From contig NC_023759.2 in assembly GCF_000499845.2 (NCBI RefSeq), forward strand, positions 44,486,672-44,550,671: 64,000 bases of DNA, read 5' to 3'. The stretch comes from Phaseolus vulgaris. Lineage: Eukaryota > Streptophyta > Magnoliopsida > Fabales > Fabaceae. Both the position numbers and the translations under genes were made by a program. Under the pieces are notes generated by a model that was not told where the DNA came from, did no database searches, and saw only the letters and a program-made list of their open reading frames with translations. Shown piece after piece: positions 35,883 through 48,368 of this stretch (position 1 is its first letter; every line of letters starts with the position of its first letter).

Positions 35883-37939
35883 GCTGTAAAGCCCATAGAA
35901 GGCCATCAATGGGCCCATAGGAAGATCCAAGCCAAATCTTGATGGCACGTTGTGCGCATGCCCCTATCCTCCCCTATAATTTAAAAACCCCGAAATCTGA
36001 CATCATCATCATAATAATAATAATAATATTATTATTATAATAAAATAAATAAAAATTCATGACAATAAAAAATTATTTTTAACTGTGTATTTTTACCATT
36101 TAAATGCCTTCCCTATTAGTAGGGATAATGTCTCAAATATTATTTCTGCGTGAAATTTTGTGGCTCGTTTAGTTTACTTTTTTTCTATTAAAAAATTATT
36201 TTAAATTAAACATTAAAATGAAATATAAATTTATTTTAATTTATTTTAAAATATAAACAAAATAAAATCAACCCTTTTTAGTTTTATTAGTTTTTGTTAT
36301 TATAAAATGACTAGACATTCTTTAAAAAAATGTTAACTATTTTATAATAATAATTATAAATTAAAAAATGATGTTATTATTTTTATATAATTGATGTCAT
36401 ATTTATATTTTTCATATTCATAAGTCAATTATATAATCTTATAGTTAAAAATTCCAACACAATTTTGTTATCATGTCGTGATAAATATAAATACATTGTA
36501 ATAACTAAAGCTCAAAATATATTTTAAAATTAGTGATAATATATATATATATATATATATATTTAATTTTTATATAAACTTTCATATTAGGCATGGAATA
36601 TATTTTACTTGAGAAAGGCTTGTCTTGTTTAAATAACCCAAGACCATAGATTCACATATATATTGTTTATCATAGGTTTGATTTTAGATTTAGTTCGACT
36701 TTTCTAAAATTTGTTTGACGAATAAATTTGTCTAAAAACTTATTTTATATTTCAGTTTTAATAAGTTGAAAAGTTAATGAGAAAAAAATTGTTACATTTT
36801 ATAAACTATTTTTAAAATAACTTTTACTCATATGAAACAAATTTTAAAGCATGTAGGCTGAAATTTGAGATCTATCCTAATTATGATAACTTATTTAAAA
36901 CTCCGGTAAAACCCTAAAAAACTATTTCAAATTATTTTAATATGGAGAAAGTATTTTGTATTGGTTATTTTTTACTTACTGTAACTTTTACAATCCACAC
37001 AAAGTTAAATTGTATTTATATATGTTAGTTGTCAAAATAACTGATATGGTATAACTTTAATTGACAATGCTGGTTCACAAATTGATATGATAAGTAGAAC
37101 TATTAAAATAGGCTTTAATATATTAAATAAAATATGTGCATAGGCATTGTGAACACTGATATATTTAATTATACTTGTATATTTTATTTTTACATATAAT
37201 AACATATTTGTAATTATATTTCTTTGACGTGTAATTAAATACTTATATTTAAAATCTAAGCAATGTTTTGTAAATAGAGATTTGTTTGTGAGATTGATAG
37301 AATGTTGGGGGCATATATTGCTTGAGTTGAAGACGTAGCTGAGCATGTAATCTCTTGCAGCAATAAAAGGTACACGTAATGTAAAGAATAAATGCTCCTT
37401 CCACTAAGAGGAAGCAACAGAAACGGATATTCTTTTCCGTTTTATGCACCGCAACATGCTTGTTATACTTTACATCTTCCTCCATATGTATATATCCATT
37501 ATTGGTCTATACTTTAGATTCTACTTTATACACGTATATATGCATTATATTCCATGGCTAATGGCTAACACGTAACAAACATAAATGATTAAGAAAGAGT
37601 GTGACCAAGAAGGTCGTAGAAAATAGTATGTTTGCTTTTGCCATGACATTTGAATGGACCATGTTAGCTTCAAATATTTACTTCTTGGCTTCTGTAAGGT
37701 GTTTTCATAAAGCTGTTTGGGACTAAAATGGAAAGGTGGATTCATAATAGTTGGTATTCAGTATGGAAGTAGATGAGAGTTATTCACATCTTTTTTCTCC
37801 AGCTAGACAAGTGATGAATAAATAACTTTATATATTCAATAGTGAAAAATTAGTCTTTTTACTTCACACCTTTTATGTTGGATTCAATGAAAAATACTTA
37901 TCAACCCAACAAATATTTGGGTATACAAAGTGTCAAAAT
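35883..37939. other. AT-rich spacer with microsatellites
   Basis: (ATA)n near 36010-36045 and (TA)n at 36539-36562. Minus-strand open frames at 37032-37485 and 37545-37745 match no family I know, and splice or promoter signals are not evident. No gene is called. Confidence 0.5.
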
Positions 37940-37949
37940 TACTACGTAG

Positions 37950-38910
37950 AGTCTCTAATTGTGAAAAAAAAAAATCATTTCAGTAATATTTTATATTAAA
38001 ATATAAGTACTTATAACTATTAATTGCTAAAATATATATAAAATAATTTATAATTTATCAATTTATACATTTTTACATATTTTATTATCTTTATTTGAAT
38101 AAGAGCATTTTTTTTCTAAAATTTGGTGTTAATTTCAGTTGTCAGGGAAGAATGGAGATGACTGGGCTAAAGAAGAATTATATAAGTTAAAAAGAGAAAT
38201 TTAGAAGACCCAAAACGTGTACAAAGAGAAAAAAAAGTCCAACTAAGCACTGGAGTTCTCACTCAAGCGAGATTGCTTCAGATTAATTGAGCTAATTTTA
38301 TGTTTTTATCATTAAGTCCATCAACGCGACGCAGTAAGTCACCTAACCCTAGTAAATTAGGTTAAATAGGGGGCTAGATGCTCAACCCCAGTGTGACCGA
38401 TTGAGAAGAAAACACCATTAAGTGATTTGTAACCAATTGGGAGAATGAAAGATGCTAGAAGTATGGGGTTATTTCTACCCTTTGGGATTGAGAGTAATTT
38501 GTTCGAACTCTTATGTATTGAGGTGATATTTAAATATGATATAATATTTTGTTCTTGATTGGTTATTCGTATTATTGTTTTGCTTATAAATAGTTGTGAC
38601 ATGTTTGAGAATCTTAAATCTAACTGAAAGGTGTATTTTTAGGGTTCTGACTTAAATAACAATACTTAACATGTTTGAGTGCTAAAAGTAGACTACTTGA
38701 AATGTTAATTGTCATTAACGTGTGAGTGTGATTCTAAGTTATTTTTATAAACATGCGATAAGTTATTTTTATAAACATGCGAGAGATTGATATTTAGGAA
38801 ACATTCTTAAGAATTTTTATATGCGATAAATCGATATAAATGGATTTTCTACGGGTATCAATTTTAGTCAAAGAACTTAATGTTAACATGTTAATCAAAA
38901 TACACGAGAG
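37950..38910 (+). repeat. Solo LTR-like repeat, copy 1
   Basis: Aligns by eye along about 900 bases with the reverse complement of 51146-52003. Shared words include ttcagtaatatt, aaattaggttaaatag/aaactaggataaatag, gggagaatg, ctaccctttgggattg and actcttatgtattgaggtga. It continues at 38911-39130 with a leader-like stretch (tgtgggatcgatatcc). No coding capacity; the left end is uncertain. Confidence 0.65.
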
Positions 38911-39892
38911 TGAGAAAGATGAAAACTTAGTCCCTATTTTTTCAACTTGAAGCAACAAATTTTTTGTCTGTTTTCTTATTGATTTTTCTTATTGATCATC
39001 ACCAATACAACCACTTTCAACACACTCTTCTCATTGTTTTGTTTTATATTTAACGAATATTGTACTTGATAATTCAACTATTCATTACTCATTGTGGGAT
39101 CGATATCCATCCTTATTTTTTCATCTCATCTCTTATATTGTTTATTTAAAGAAATCAATTTAAGAAATCAAGACCAAATAGTCTAGATTGAATGTTAAAT
39201 TGCTTCGAGTTTATTTTTCTTCTCCCTATTTTTGAATTTATATTTTATGATATTAATGATTTTATAATTCAAAATTAAATTTGATTGAACATTAATTTAA
39301 TAATTAAATACATGTTATAATAATTAAATACATGTTATAATGAATCATAATTTAATTTAATTGGCATTACAAATTCACAATAGCATTTATTTAATGAATT
39401 AATTAATTGAATCAATCAATTCTTCGAACTTGAGTATGCATATATTTAGATGAATATGATCAGAGGATTTATATGTGAATTTGACTTTTCGTATTCTTTT
39501 AATTCGTTTCCTATCTCTATCACGTTTTTCTAATTCTATTTCATCATATAACCTTTTAAAACTAATAATAAATATAGCAATTTAAAATTATAAAAAAATG
39601 GTTATTTGAAAAAATATTTTACGCGGTTTCTCTCTTTGCAAATCTTGCAAAAGAAAGGAAAAAAGAAGTAGGGATCTGAAACTAAGGGAGAAAAAAATTA
39701 GAAAAAGTGCAAGAGAATTAAAAGTAAAATAAAAGAAGAAAATACTTGTTAATTAAAAGTTGTTTAACACACTTTTGTTTAGCTTTTCTCTCCATATTTT
39801 TTTTTCCGTTGTATCCTTTAAATAAATTATTAACATACACAATTAAACTTCTAAGAGATAACGAAAGTCGTAAAATAATTGAAGGACAAAAA

Positions 39893-39927
<35 letters not shown>

Positions 39928-42900
39928 AAAAATAAAATAAAATATATATATATATATATATATATATAACAAAAAAAAGTGTAACAAAAGTTGTCCTCTT
40001 TATATGAATTTAGTGAAGACATATCTCATGGTATCTACCGGTATGTATGATTGATGGGATTTGTGAAATTAATTGGAGCTAACAATTTAGTTGATACGAA
40101 AATCTTGTCATGAATTGATTTTTTTTTAATTATAGTATTACATTTAATTAATGATGTGAACATATTATAAAAAATATATAGAAATTAATAAAATAAATTA
40201 AATAGCAATCGATGTAGAAACAAATAATTGAAATTAATAGTCATATTTGCAGTCCAATCTACCAACAATACAAGTGTACTATTAGATCCCCAATCCCTTG
40301 TCGACCAAAAAGATTGTATATTACAACGCCAACTAAAAAGTAAAGTAATGAAAAAATTGCAAGAAAACAATCACAAAACAAAATTAATTAGAAAATGATA
40401 CGTGTTATATTAGGACTATTGTTTAAAATAAATTTCTCCTCGTCGTGTCAACCACTAATTTATTACATATTCCTTTTTTATATAAATAATTGGTAGAACC
40501 TTAATAAGAAATATCATTATATTTTCACCTGTTGTCCCTACTATTCAGGAACTATGTTTGTCGGATTGCCCAGCTGCATATTCTTTATGAAATGTACTTT
40601 AATTGCTTTTAGTTGGAACTCTTGTGACTAGTAATATCAAATTATGAAATACTCTAAAAAAAATCACTGATGGGCAAATTTCTAAATATTTTTTTTTGAT
40701 GTAAATAAGTTTTTTAAACTCTTTTATTATTTTTATTAATAGAAATCGTAATAAAAGTCTATGTTCTTCGAGAATTCATCATTTAAAAGCCAAATTATGT
40801 GTGTAAGAGCATTCTGAATTACATTAATTTAAATAGACATTCCAATTAGGTTGAACAATTTAAAAAATAATAATTTCACCTAGCTTTAAACAAAATATAC
40901 CCTAATACTTCTCACCATTATAACCTCCTTTTAGATAGCCTTTTAGTAGTTAGTTGGTGGTGACACTTTGAGTTTTACGGCAGAGTAGGTTTCTCTTCAC
41001 TAAAGCATATTCTCATTTTCTGAATTCATCATTTTCCTCAAGTGTAGTGTTTTTCTGTAATGGTACGTGGTTATTTCCGAACAAAATATTATCTGCAGAG
41101 GAGGCATATTTTGCCATTTCCGCGCATAGAAACACAGAGAGAGAATCAAACACGCAATAATGTATTCATTAAATAGGAACAATTAAGTTTACTTCACAGT
41201 ATAATGTCACAACACAAGATGTGTGGAGAATAATTGTTTGCTGGGCTGGGAAAACAGAGATTTTATTTAGCCATATGCAAGACATTCTCAAGTAAAATTA
41301 TTAAATTCAGATTTGTGAGTCCATGTGGTTCCCCTCATGAAAGGATGCTGTTGTCTGTGTACCATCGTGATGTGTTTCAGCTTTCAACTGTTTGTCTGAA
41401 ATCTGAATGATTTACCCCAGCGTACACAAGTAACAAAAATAATTGTGCTCAGTGAAAAACTACGGGTGCATAATTCTGTTCGTGGTGTGTGTGACATAAA
41501 TCAAATGTTGTCATGCAACTTTGCTTAGCCACGAAGCTAAATCACCTAAAATTACTGTCACTTTGAATAAGAAAATTATATTTAGCCACCAGAGGCATAT
41601 GTTTGTAATAATATTGCGTTCACTAATTTATATTATTTATTTATCTATCAGTGAATTGGGTTTGTCTACTGTGAGCTTTCTCTTTATAGGTTGTCAATGT
41701 AGTTGCAATCAGATGCATCCCGAGACATTAAATTTCTTTTTCATTCGGCCCATGGAAATGAATTTTATCCACTACACTACGCAATACACCTATCTGTCCC
41801 TCCCCTGTGTAGCTGGAGAGTGAAAACTGAAAGCCTAATCACACAGTTTCACTTCATCAATAAACGGCTTCATATGGGAAAAGCAAGCGAGAAAAAAAAC
41901 TGAAGACAAGGTTACTTAATTTAGACCTTTAAACTTCCCTGAATGAGCAAGTTGAAAATTTGTGCTTCCCACGTAACTGAAAAAAATGAATAAACACTAT
42001 GAAAGCAGGGGCATTAAAAGTTCAATTTGGCTGTCCAACCTCCTTTTCTTTTGTCTATATTTTGCAAAATGGAAAGGATAAGCTTTTGTTAACACAAAAA
42101 GAAAATGATATTTGTATTGAGTCCAAGTAGGTGAATGTGAAGCCTGACTTCAATTCGTGGGTCCAACCGTCACCCTCATCCTTGCATTTTCGTCTATATT
42201 TCCCCGTCAGCTTCGTTATCTTGTTACTGTGTCTGTCATATTCATCCCAACCCACATGTCAACACTTGTCAAGGTATCAAGCAAATGAAAATACCATCCT
42301 TCAACCAATAACAACACCTTGCTTTTCCCACAAACTCACCAAGTCACTACCCTAACTAAAATTGCATACTATTCAATGCCTCATGACTTGCATACATATT
42401 CGCTAACAAATCCATAATTAACTCAGCTTACAAATTCACAATGTTTTTATCATATAGGGTCAAACCGTAACTATCACAATTTAATTATCGAGTGGTGGCA
42501 AGGCAAGAGAAACGTAACGCAAGCAATTTTAAATACAACACTCATTTGTTTGAGTTTTCAATTTTCTTTGTAGTAGTAAATTTTAATTAATTTTAAAGGT
42601 TATTGAATGCAGAACCGAGTATCATGCATTTCGTTTTCTTGCCTTATATTTTGTCTTTACTGATGCTTCACTCCACAGGTATGCCAGAAAACATAAAGGA
42701 CATTCACACATGTTTTGGACCATGATCTTTTGTCACATTCAAATTCAATCTCTCCCTCTTTCTCTTTTTTTCTCTCTCTCGCTCTTACGGTGCTATCTAA
42801 TTCTTTTCTCCTTCATATGCAAGCACAAGCGTAATCAGCAGAGTCACCTTAGTTTCTTTTATTTTCCCCCCCTCTTGCGTTGATCCTTGTTACTTTTATG

Positions 42901-42932
42901 TCGGTTTATTTCTGAGAGAAAACCCTTTTATA
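38911..42932. other. AT-rich spacer and probable upstream region of the DUF868 gene
   Basis: Includes (AAAT)n at 39891-39927 and (TA)n at 39942-39969. A direct repeat of about 20 bases (aataattaaatacatgttat) is near 39300-39340. From about 42700 a CT-rich stretch (tctctccctctttctct) resembles a plant core promoter/5' UTR. No other gene is recognised. Confidence 0.5.
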
Positions 42933-43820
42933 ATGAGAGGCATAGCATCTTGTTACAACGAACATGCTATCAGAGTGTCCGATTCATATTGTTCAAGGCC
43001 TTCAAACCAGACCTATCTCTGTCCAAAGCTGAATCCTTCCACCAGAGATTCAGTCACCTGCATGTATAAAATATCGACGCAAAAACAACTCTTCATCACA
43101 CTAACTTGGGCCAAGAAACTCCTAGGCCAAGGCTTCACCATAACCATCGCCAATTCCGAACATTCTCCCTCCAAATTCAACGCGAGGCAATTGAACAAAA
43201 CCAAAGGCAACGAAACATTCCAATCCCTCAATTTCCAAATCCAAGTCCTCTGGGATCTCTCGGACGCCAAGTATGAGGATGGGCCAGAACCAGTTAATGG
43301 GTTTTACGTCGTCGTTTTTGTGGACTCCGAACTGGGCCTACGCCTCGGTGACAAAAACCCCTCGATTGAAGAACAATCCGACACAAAGGAAGCGAATTTC
43401 TCAATGGTTTCAAGGAGTGAGACGTTTTCCGGAACAGCGGTTTACGCAACGAAGGCGAAATTTTGCGAGACGGGAATTTCTCACGATATATTGATAAAGT
43501 GCGGCGCGGAAGAGGGAGCGTCGAAGGGTCACGTGTTGTCCGTGTGCGTGGACAAGAAGACAATGTTCCAGGTGAAGAGGTTGCGCTGGAACTTTCGTGG
43601 AAACCAAACAATTTTTGTGGATGGTTTGGTCGTGGATATGATGTGGGATGTGCATGATTGGCTTTTCAATCCCAATTCTGCCTCTGCCATGTTCATGTTC
43701 AGGACGAGGAGTGGCCTCGACAGTAGATTATGGCTGGAGGAGAAGACTTCGCACGCGCGCAACCAGCAGGACAAAATTGGGTTCTCTTTGTTGATATGTG
43801 CATGTAAGAACCTTGGTTGA
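42933..43820 (+). CDS. DUF868 family protein
   Basis: Intronless, 295 residues from the ATG at 42933. The whole protein follows the plant-specific DUF868 family. It has a conserved N-terminal stretch around CMYKISTQKQLFITLTWAKK, a central FQIQVLWDLSDAKYEDGPEP followed by GFYVVVFVDSE, and FVDGLVVDMMWDVHDWLF near the C-terminus. The length is typical. No signal peptide or membrane helix is evident and the biochemical role is unknown. The sequence is GC-richer than its surroundings, with no frameshift or internal stop, so it is probably functional. The preceding CT-rich tract may be its 5' UTR or core promoter. Confidence 0.92.
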   Translation: MRGIASCYNEHAIRVSDSYCSRPSNQTYLCPKLNPSTRDSVTCMYKISTQKQLFITLTWAKKLLGQGFTITIANSEHSPSKFNARQLNKTKGNETFQSLNFQIQVLWDLSDAKYEDGPEPVNGFYVVVFVDSELGLRLGDKNPSIEEQSDTKEANFSMVSRSETFSGTAVYATKAKFCETGISHDILIKCGAEEGASKGHVLSVCVDKKTMFQVKRLRWNFRGNQTIFVDGLVVDMMWDVHDWLFNPNSASAMFMFRTRSGLDSRLWLEEKTSHARNQQDKIGFSLLICACKNLG

Positions 43821-44309
43821 TTCAATCTTTTTTAGATTTTTTAAAATTCAACTGGATTTTCTAAGATTAAAAGGACTGACACATGTTTAGATTTTCTTTT
43901 TCTTGGTATCCACTGTTCATGATCTTTGGTCACTGACCATGTGTCATCGTTCCCGTTTGAATAGGGCTAGATGAAAGTTTATAGATTATATTAAATACTT
44001 TTACCGTTGGAAGTGATTTTATAACCAAAAATTGTTCGGCGAATATATGTGTGTGCGTTTTTGTTTATTAATGGGGATGGTTGGAAGTTTGTACTTGCGT
44101 GGGGTACCTGAGGTGGCAAAACTGGAGTTTGGGTGTGAGATCATACATGACAAGGAACACTTTAATTTCGTTGAATTTTCTGTTTTTCATGATCTATGCT
44201 TTTGGGACTCCTTCATCCTTAGTTAGCTGGATATAATCCTTTGTTGTATAGGTTCTTATGTGTGAATCGTGATCATTCACTTTCACTTCACAAAATATGT
44301 ATATTATGT
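43821..44309. other. 3' flank of the DUF868 gene
   Basis: Probable 3' UTR followed by unrecognised sequence; a short open frame at 44032-44226 has no family match. Confidence 0.5.
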
Positions 44310-44890
44310 ATTGAAAATTTCACGTTATCACATACGTCTACCATGTTTTTAGGTTCAAAATTTCATGTTATTATATACGTTTAGCCTGTTTTTTTTAGTT
44401 GAAAATTTCACGTACCATACGTTTAAAGTGTTTTTAAGTTAAAAAATTCACTCATTGTATATGTTACGTGTATTTGTACGTTAAACTTTTTACATTATCA
44501 CAAACGTTACGTGTTTGTACGTTATAAATTTCACGTCATCATATACTTTCAGTCATCACTACGTGTTTGAATGTTCTAAATTTCATGTTATCCTCATACG
44601 TTTAAAGTAAGTGTATATTTTGAAAATTTTACGTTACTAAAAATGTTTAACGTGTTTGTACTTAAAATTTGCATATCATCAGATATGATCGAGGTGTTTG
44701 TATGTTAAAAAATCCATTTCATCAAATACGATTGTCGTGTTTGCACTTAAAATTTCATGTTCAGCGTATTTACAAGTCAAGAAATCATATTATTGAAAGA
44801 CATTTAACGCGTTTAAATGTTGAAAACTCAGCTTAAAAAAATGTTTATTATGTTTGTTGTATATTGAAAATTTTCAGGTCATGAATATGT
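44310..44890 (+). repeat. Degenerate tandem array, about 40-50 bp unit
   Basis: Around a dozen diverged copies of a unit like gaaaatttcacgttatcata followed by tacgtttaacgtgtttgtac. The phased recurrence of aatttca(c/t)gt, (a)tacgtt and gtgtttgta is clear although copies differ by 20-40 percent. It lies 3' of the DUF868 gene. Confidence 0.7.
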
Positions 44891-45667
44891 GAATCGTGTT
44901 GCGTTACGTTTCTTACTTGCATTCTGTTTAGTGGGTTGGACATAAATTCTTATGCATGTTCTGTGAGAGGTTATAATTTAAAAGGCTCTCAAACAAATTT
45001 TGAACAGACACGATTCTCTTTTATAAAAGTTGAACCAAACATGTTATTTTATTCTTAAAGCAAAAAATTCTTCTATGTATGCATTGAAATTTTAAAAACA
45101 AAGGACCAATTTCTATCAAAACATATATGACAGTTATGAGCATGTAATTGCACTAAATATTTAGGTGAAGTGTTTTATCAGTCATTGCAAAAAAAAATAA
45201 AAAATTGTAATCTTGTATGATTTGAACATAATTATTTCTAATAAAGAATATGTGTTATCTATATAAAGAAAAAGATATACAAATTCGGAAAATATGTTTT
45301 AATTCCTGAACAGTGCTAAATTGAATTGATTTTTAAACCCGTTTTTTATTCTTAGACTAAAACTATATTTTTTTGAAAAATATGATAGATCAAATTGTTT
45401 TTTTTTAAAAAAAGGAGACACCAAAATTAAACTTATTCTAAAATTTCATAGACTAGAAATATAAATACCTATTATAAATATATTCCAACATGTGCATAGA
45501 AGGAATTTCTTCTACGGCATTCAAATATTAGTTTTATTTGGATAAATAATCGAACATTTTTTTAGTTTCCGAAACTAAAAGAATTAAACTAGGGGCATGA
45601 TGATCTTGATGGGCTATACTACAAAGAAGGGATAAGGATAACGTGGTGTTATTGCATATTACTTCAT
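44891..45667. other. AT-rich spacer
   Basis: No feature recognised. Confidence 0.5.
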
Positions 45668-46045
45668 CACTACTAAAAAATTATTAAATAAAAATTAACT
45701 TTAAAAATTAAAAATAATTAATTTTTATATTGACAAATTAGATACTATTTAAGAAACTAAAAAAATTATTAATATCTAGATTAGTTTTTATTTTTTATAA
45801 ATAGTGATAAATAATTTTTAAATTGGTATCTAATTAGCTACCTAAGTTTTAGCTATCAATTATTTAGATTCTGAAGTTAGTATCTCAAACCTTGGTATCT
45901 AATTAGATACCAATTTAGAAACTATTTATCAATAATAGAAACTAATTTAGATGTTAGTCTTTAAAATAGTATTTAATTTTGTTAATATAATAATTAATTG
46001 TTTTTATCTCTAAAAATATTTCAATTTAATGATTTTCTTGTAGTG
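45668..46045. mobile_element. CACTA-type MITE, 378 bp
   Basis: Left end CACTACTAAAAAATTATTAA; right end reverse-complemented CACTACAAGAAAATCATTAA. Flanked by the 3-bp duplication CAT (45665-45667 and 46046-46048). The interior is AT-rich and largely self-complementary (ggtatctaatta/tagataccaattt words). No ORF; must be mobilised by a CACTA transposase. Confidence 0.88.
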
Positions 46046-47144
46046 CATGTTTTTAAACATGCATCCCATGTTCCATGAAAATTAAAATATAAACCTCCTC
46101 TTAAAAAAAATATTATATTATTTGTATTAATATATTTTGAATTATACAATCTGATAATAATTTTAAAAATATGCATTTTAAAATATATCTTCAATTCAAC
46201 ATTGATACATTTCATAATGTATTTTCAGAGTGAGAGATGCATTCCAAAATGTGTATTCTAAACCTACATTATTAATTTTGGAATATATATTCATAATGTA
46301 TTAATATATTTTAGATTGTAAATTTCATAATGTATTTCCATTTAAAAATATATTTGAGAATACACAACTTTTAAGGAAAAAATTGGAAATTCATTTTCAT
46401 AAGGACAATATGGGGATGCATAATACAATGACTACGTTGTAATCCTTCACACATTGGGCTTTTAAGACCGGACAATTTTCCCTACACCTCCATTGGGTGT
46501 GTAAAAGATAAAAAAAAATGTCTTTAATCTCTATCATTTCCTTCTACATCTATTATTTTTTTATTTAATTATTATTATTTTCTTAAAAAATACAGAAATA
46601 AAAAGTGTCTCTCTCTAACTGGTGTCAATAAATTTTTTATTATATTTTTTGAAAAAGAGTAATTTACTTTTAATATTATGTTTTTGCAAAAAGTGTAATT
46701 TTTTGAGACACGTATAAATCATTAAATACTACTAATGCAGTTGTGCTAATCACTTAAGAATTCGAGTGAAAGATTCAGCAGTCTTTACCAAAAAAAGAAA
46801 AACTAATTACAATCAATGATAAAAGAGTAAAAGAAATAACAAAATGTGGGGCAGAAATATTTGTGAAAGTTATATTTATTTGAACACAAAAACATTTAAA
46901 CTAATTATTTGAACTACCCTTTATTTTGTTTCCGTTTGATTGTATTTTTTTTTTATCTTAAGCCGTTAGAGAGGGAACATCTTGGAAACCCACCTACCTT
47001 ATTTTCCCGCCAACCCATCTCGCAGTCTTAAGTAGTCACAAAACCCACTCTCACATTTCACTCTTTTTGAAACCCTTCTCTTCCTTCTTCCACTTCGTCA
47101 AACCCAAAACCTCTTCTTAATTCCTCCATCAATCTTAAGCCACC
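46046..47144. other. Spacer and upstream region of the aldolase pseudogene
   Basis: Repeated gtatttt.a.a..gtaaatttcataatgta-like words at 46200-46350 resemble bases 63060-63130. A ccctacacctccattgg word near 46480 matches foldback ends at 35840 and 62975. From 47040 a CT-rich stretch resembles the 5' UTR of the former aldolase gene; no clear TATA box. Confidence 0.5.
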
Positions 47145-48139
47145 ATGTCTTCCTTCAAGACCAAATATCAAGGTACTTAACGTTGTTTCATTACTATTTT
47201 GTCTTACATGCCTTCCAGTTTTTTCGATTTGTCGTTGATTTCTCACACCACTCTTTCTTTTTTCATCTTGTGTGTGTTCTTTGTGTTGAACGATTGTGTT
47301 TATCTACTAGGCGTCTGATTTTGTCTTCTGGGTATGACTATTTAGATGTAAAGGTTTGATCTTTTCTCTACCTTGCTTCACATTTGGCGACCTGTGATGA
47401 CTGAATAAATTTAAATTTATAGATCCAAATTTCGATCTGTGTTTGAGTATTTTTTCAGTTGAAAAAAAAATAAATTTTGTCCGTGTTGTGTTTTCTGATT
47501 GGAATTGAGAGCAACCTTTGAATTTTAGTTCACAGCGGAAACTTGTGAATTTAATTTTGTTGAGTGTGTTTATGTCCCTGAATTGTCGTGTGATTATTAT
47601 TTTTTTCCGTTCCTTATATTGAACGGTCTTGGTTGGGATATTATTTGTAATATGAATAAACAAGATCAGCTATCGAATTTAAGTAATGATTTGATCTTGT
47701 GTGGGCTTGGTGATCCCTTTCAAGAATTTAGATCTTAGTTGTTGAATGATAATGTTATACAAATCTCTAAACATTATTCATAAATATTGTTTCAAGGATG
47801 TCATTTTATTATTTTATATTAAAAATAATATCAACTTAAATATTTGTTGAGGGAGGGTCTCTGGAGACACTTACACTCTCTAGATCCTTCATACAATTCT
47901 ATAATATCGGATTAATAAAAATGCTTTCGGTTGGCCTGTTTTTTTTTTCCAACAAAACTACTTTTATCAGTTTTCAAATTTTAAGTGTTATTTTATCTTT
48001 TTTGAGTGAGGTAGATAACTTTTGAGAGATGTTTATTCTCACCTGCTTTCTCCTCCTTGTTTATTCATTTCAAGTTGAAGTGAGATTATTGTATTGTGGT
48101 AGTATGACTTGATTTAAAATGTACGTGTTCTAATGAATT

Positions 48140-48352
48140 TGTTGTTTTTTTTAGGTATGTGTAAATTTCACAAGAGAATAATATATTATTCAATGCAAAG
48201 AATGACTTATATAAGCCTTACCGACTCTGAAAAAAATAAACTAACTGCAACTGCATACTAAGTGGCACTAAACTAGGAGTAAATAATGCAACAAATACAG
48301 ACCCGTTCAGCCCTATATTTCAGGGGCCTTATTGACACGTAAATAACTAACA
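48140..48352 (-). repeat. Copia 3' LTR (213 bp)
   Basis: Pairs with 53902-54113; both start TGTTGTTT and end CTAACA in + orientation. Confidence 0.93.
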
Positions 48353-48368
48353 TACCCTCCCTTAAGCT

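Noticed and set aside
37032..37745. Minus-strand small proteins, one with a possible membrane segment
   Set aside because: No family recognised, no TATA box, no coding-like composition; could not be supported.
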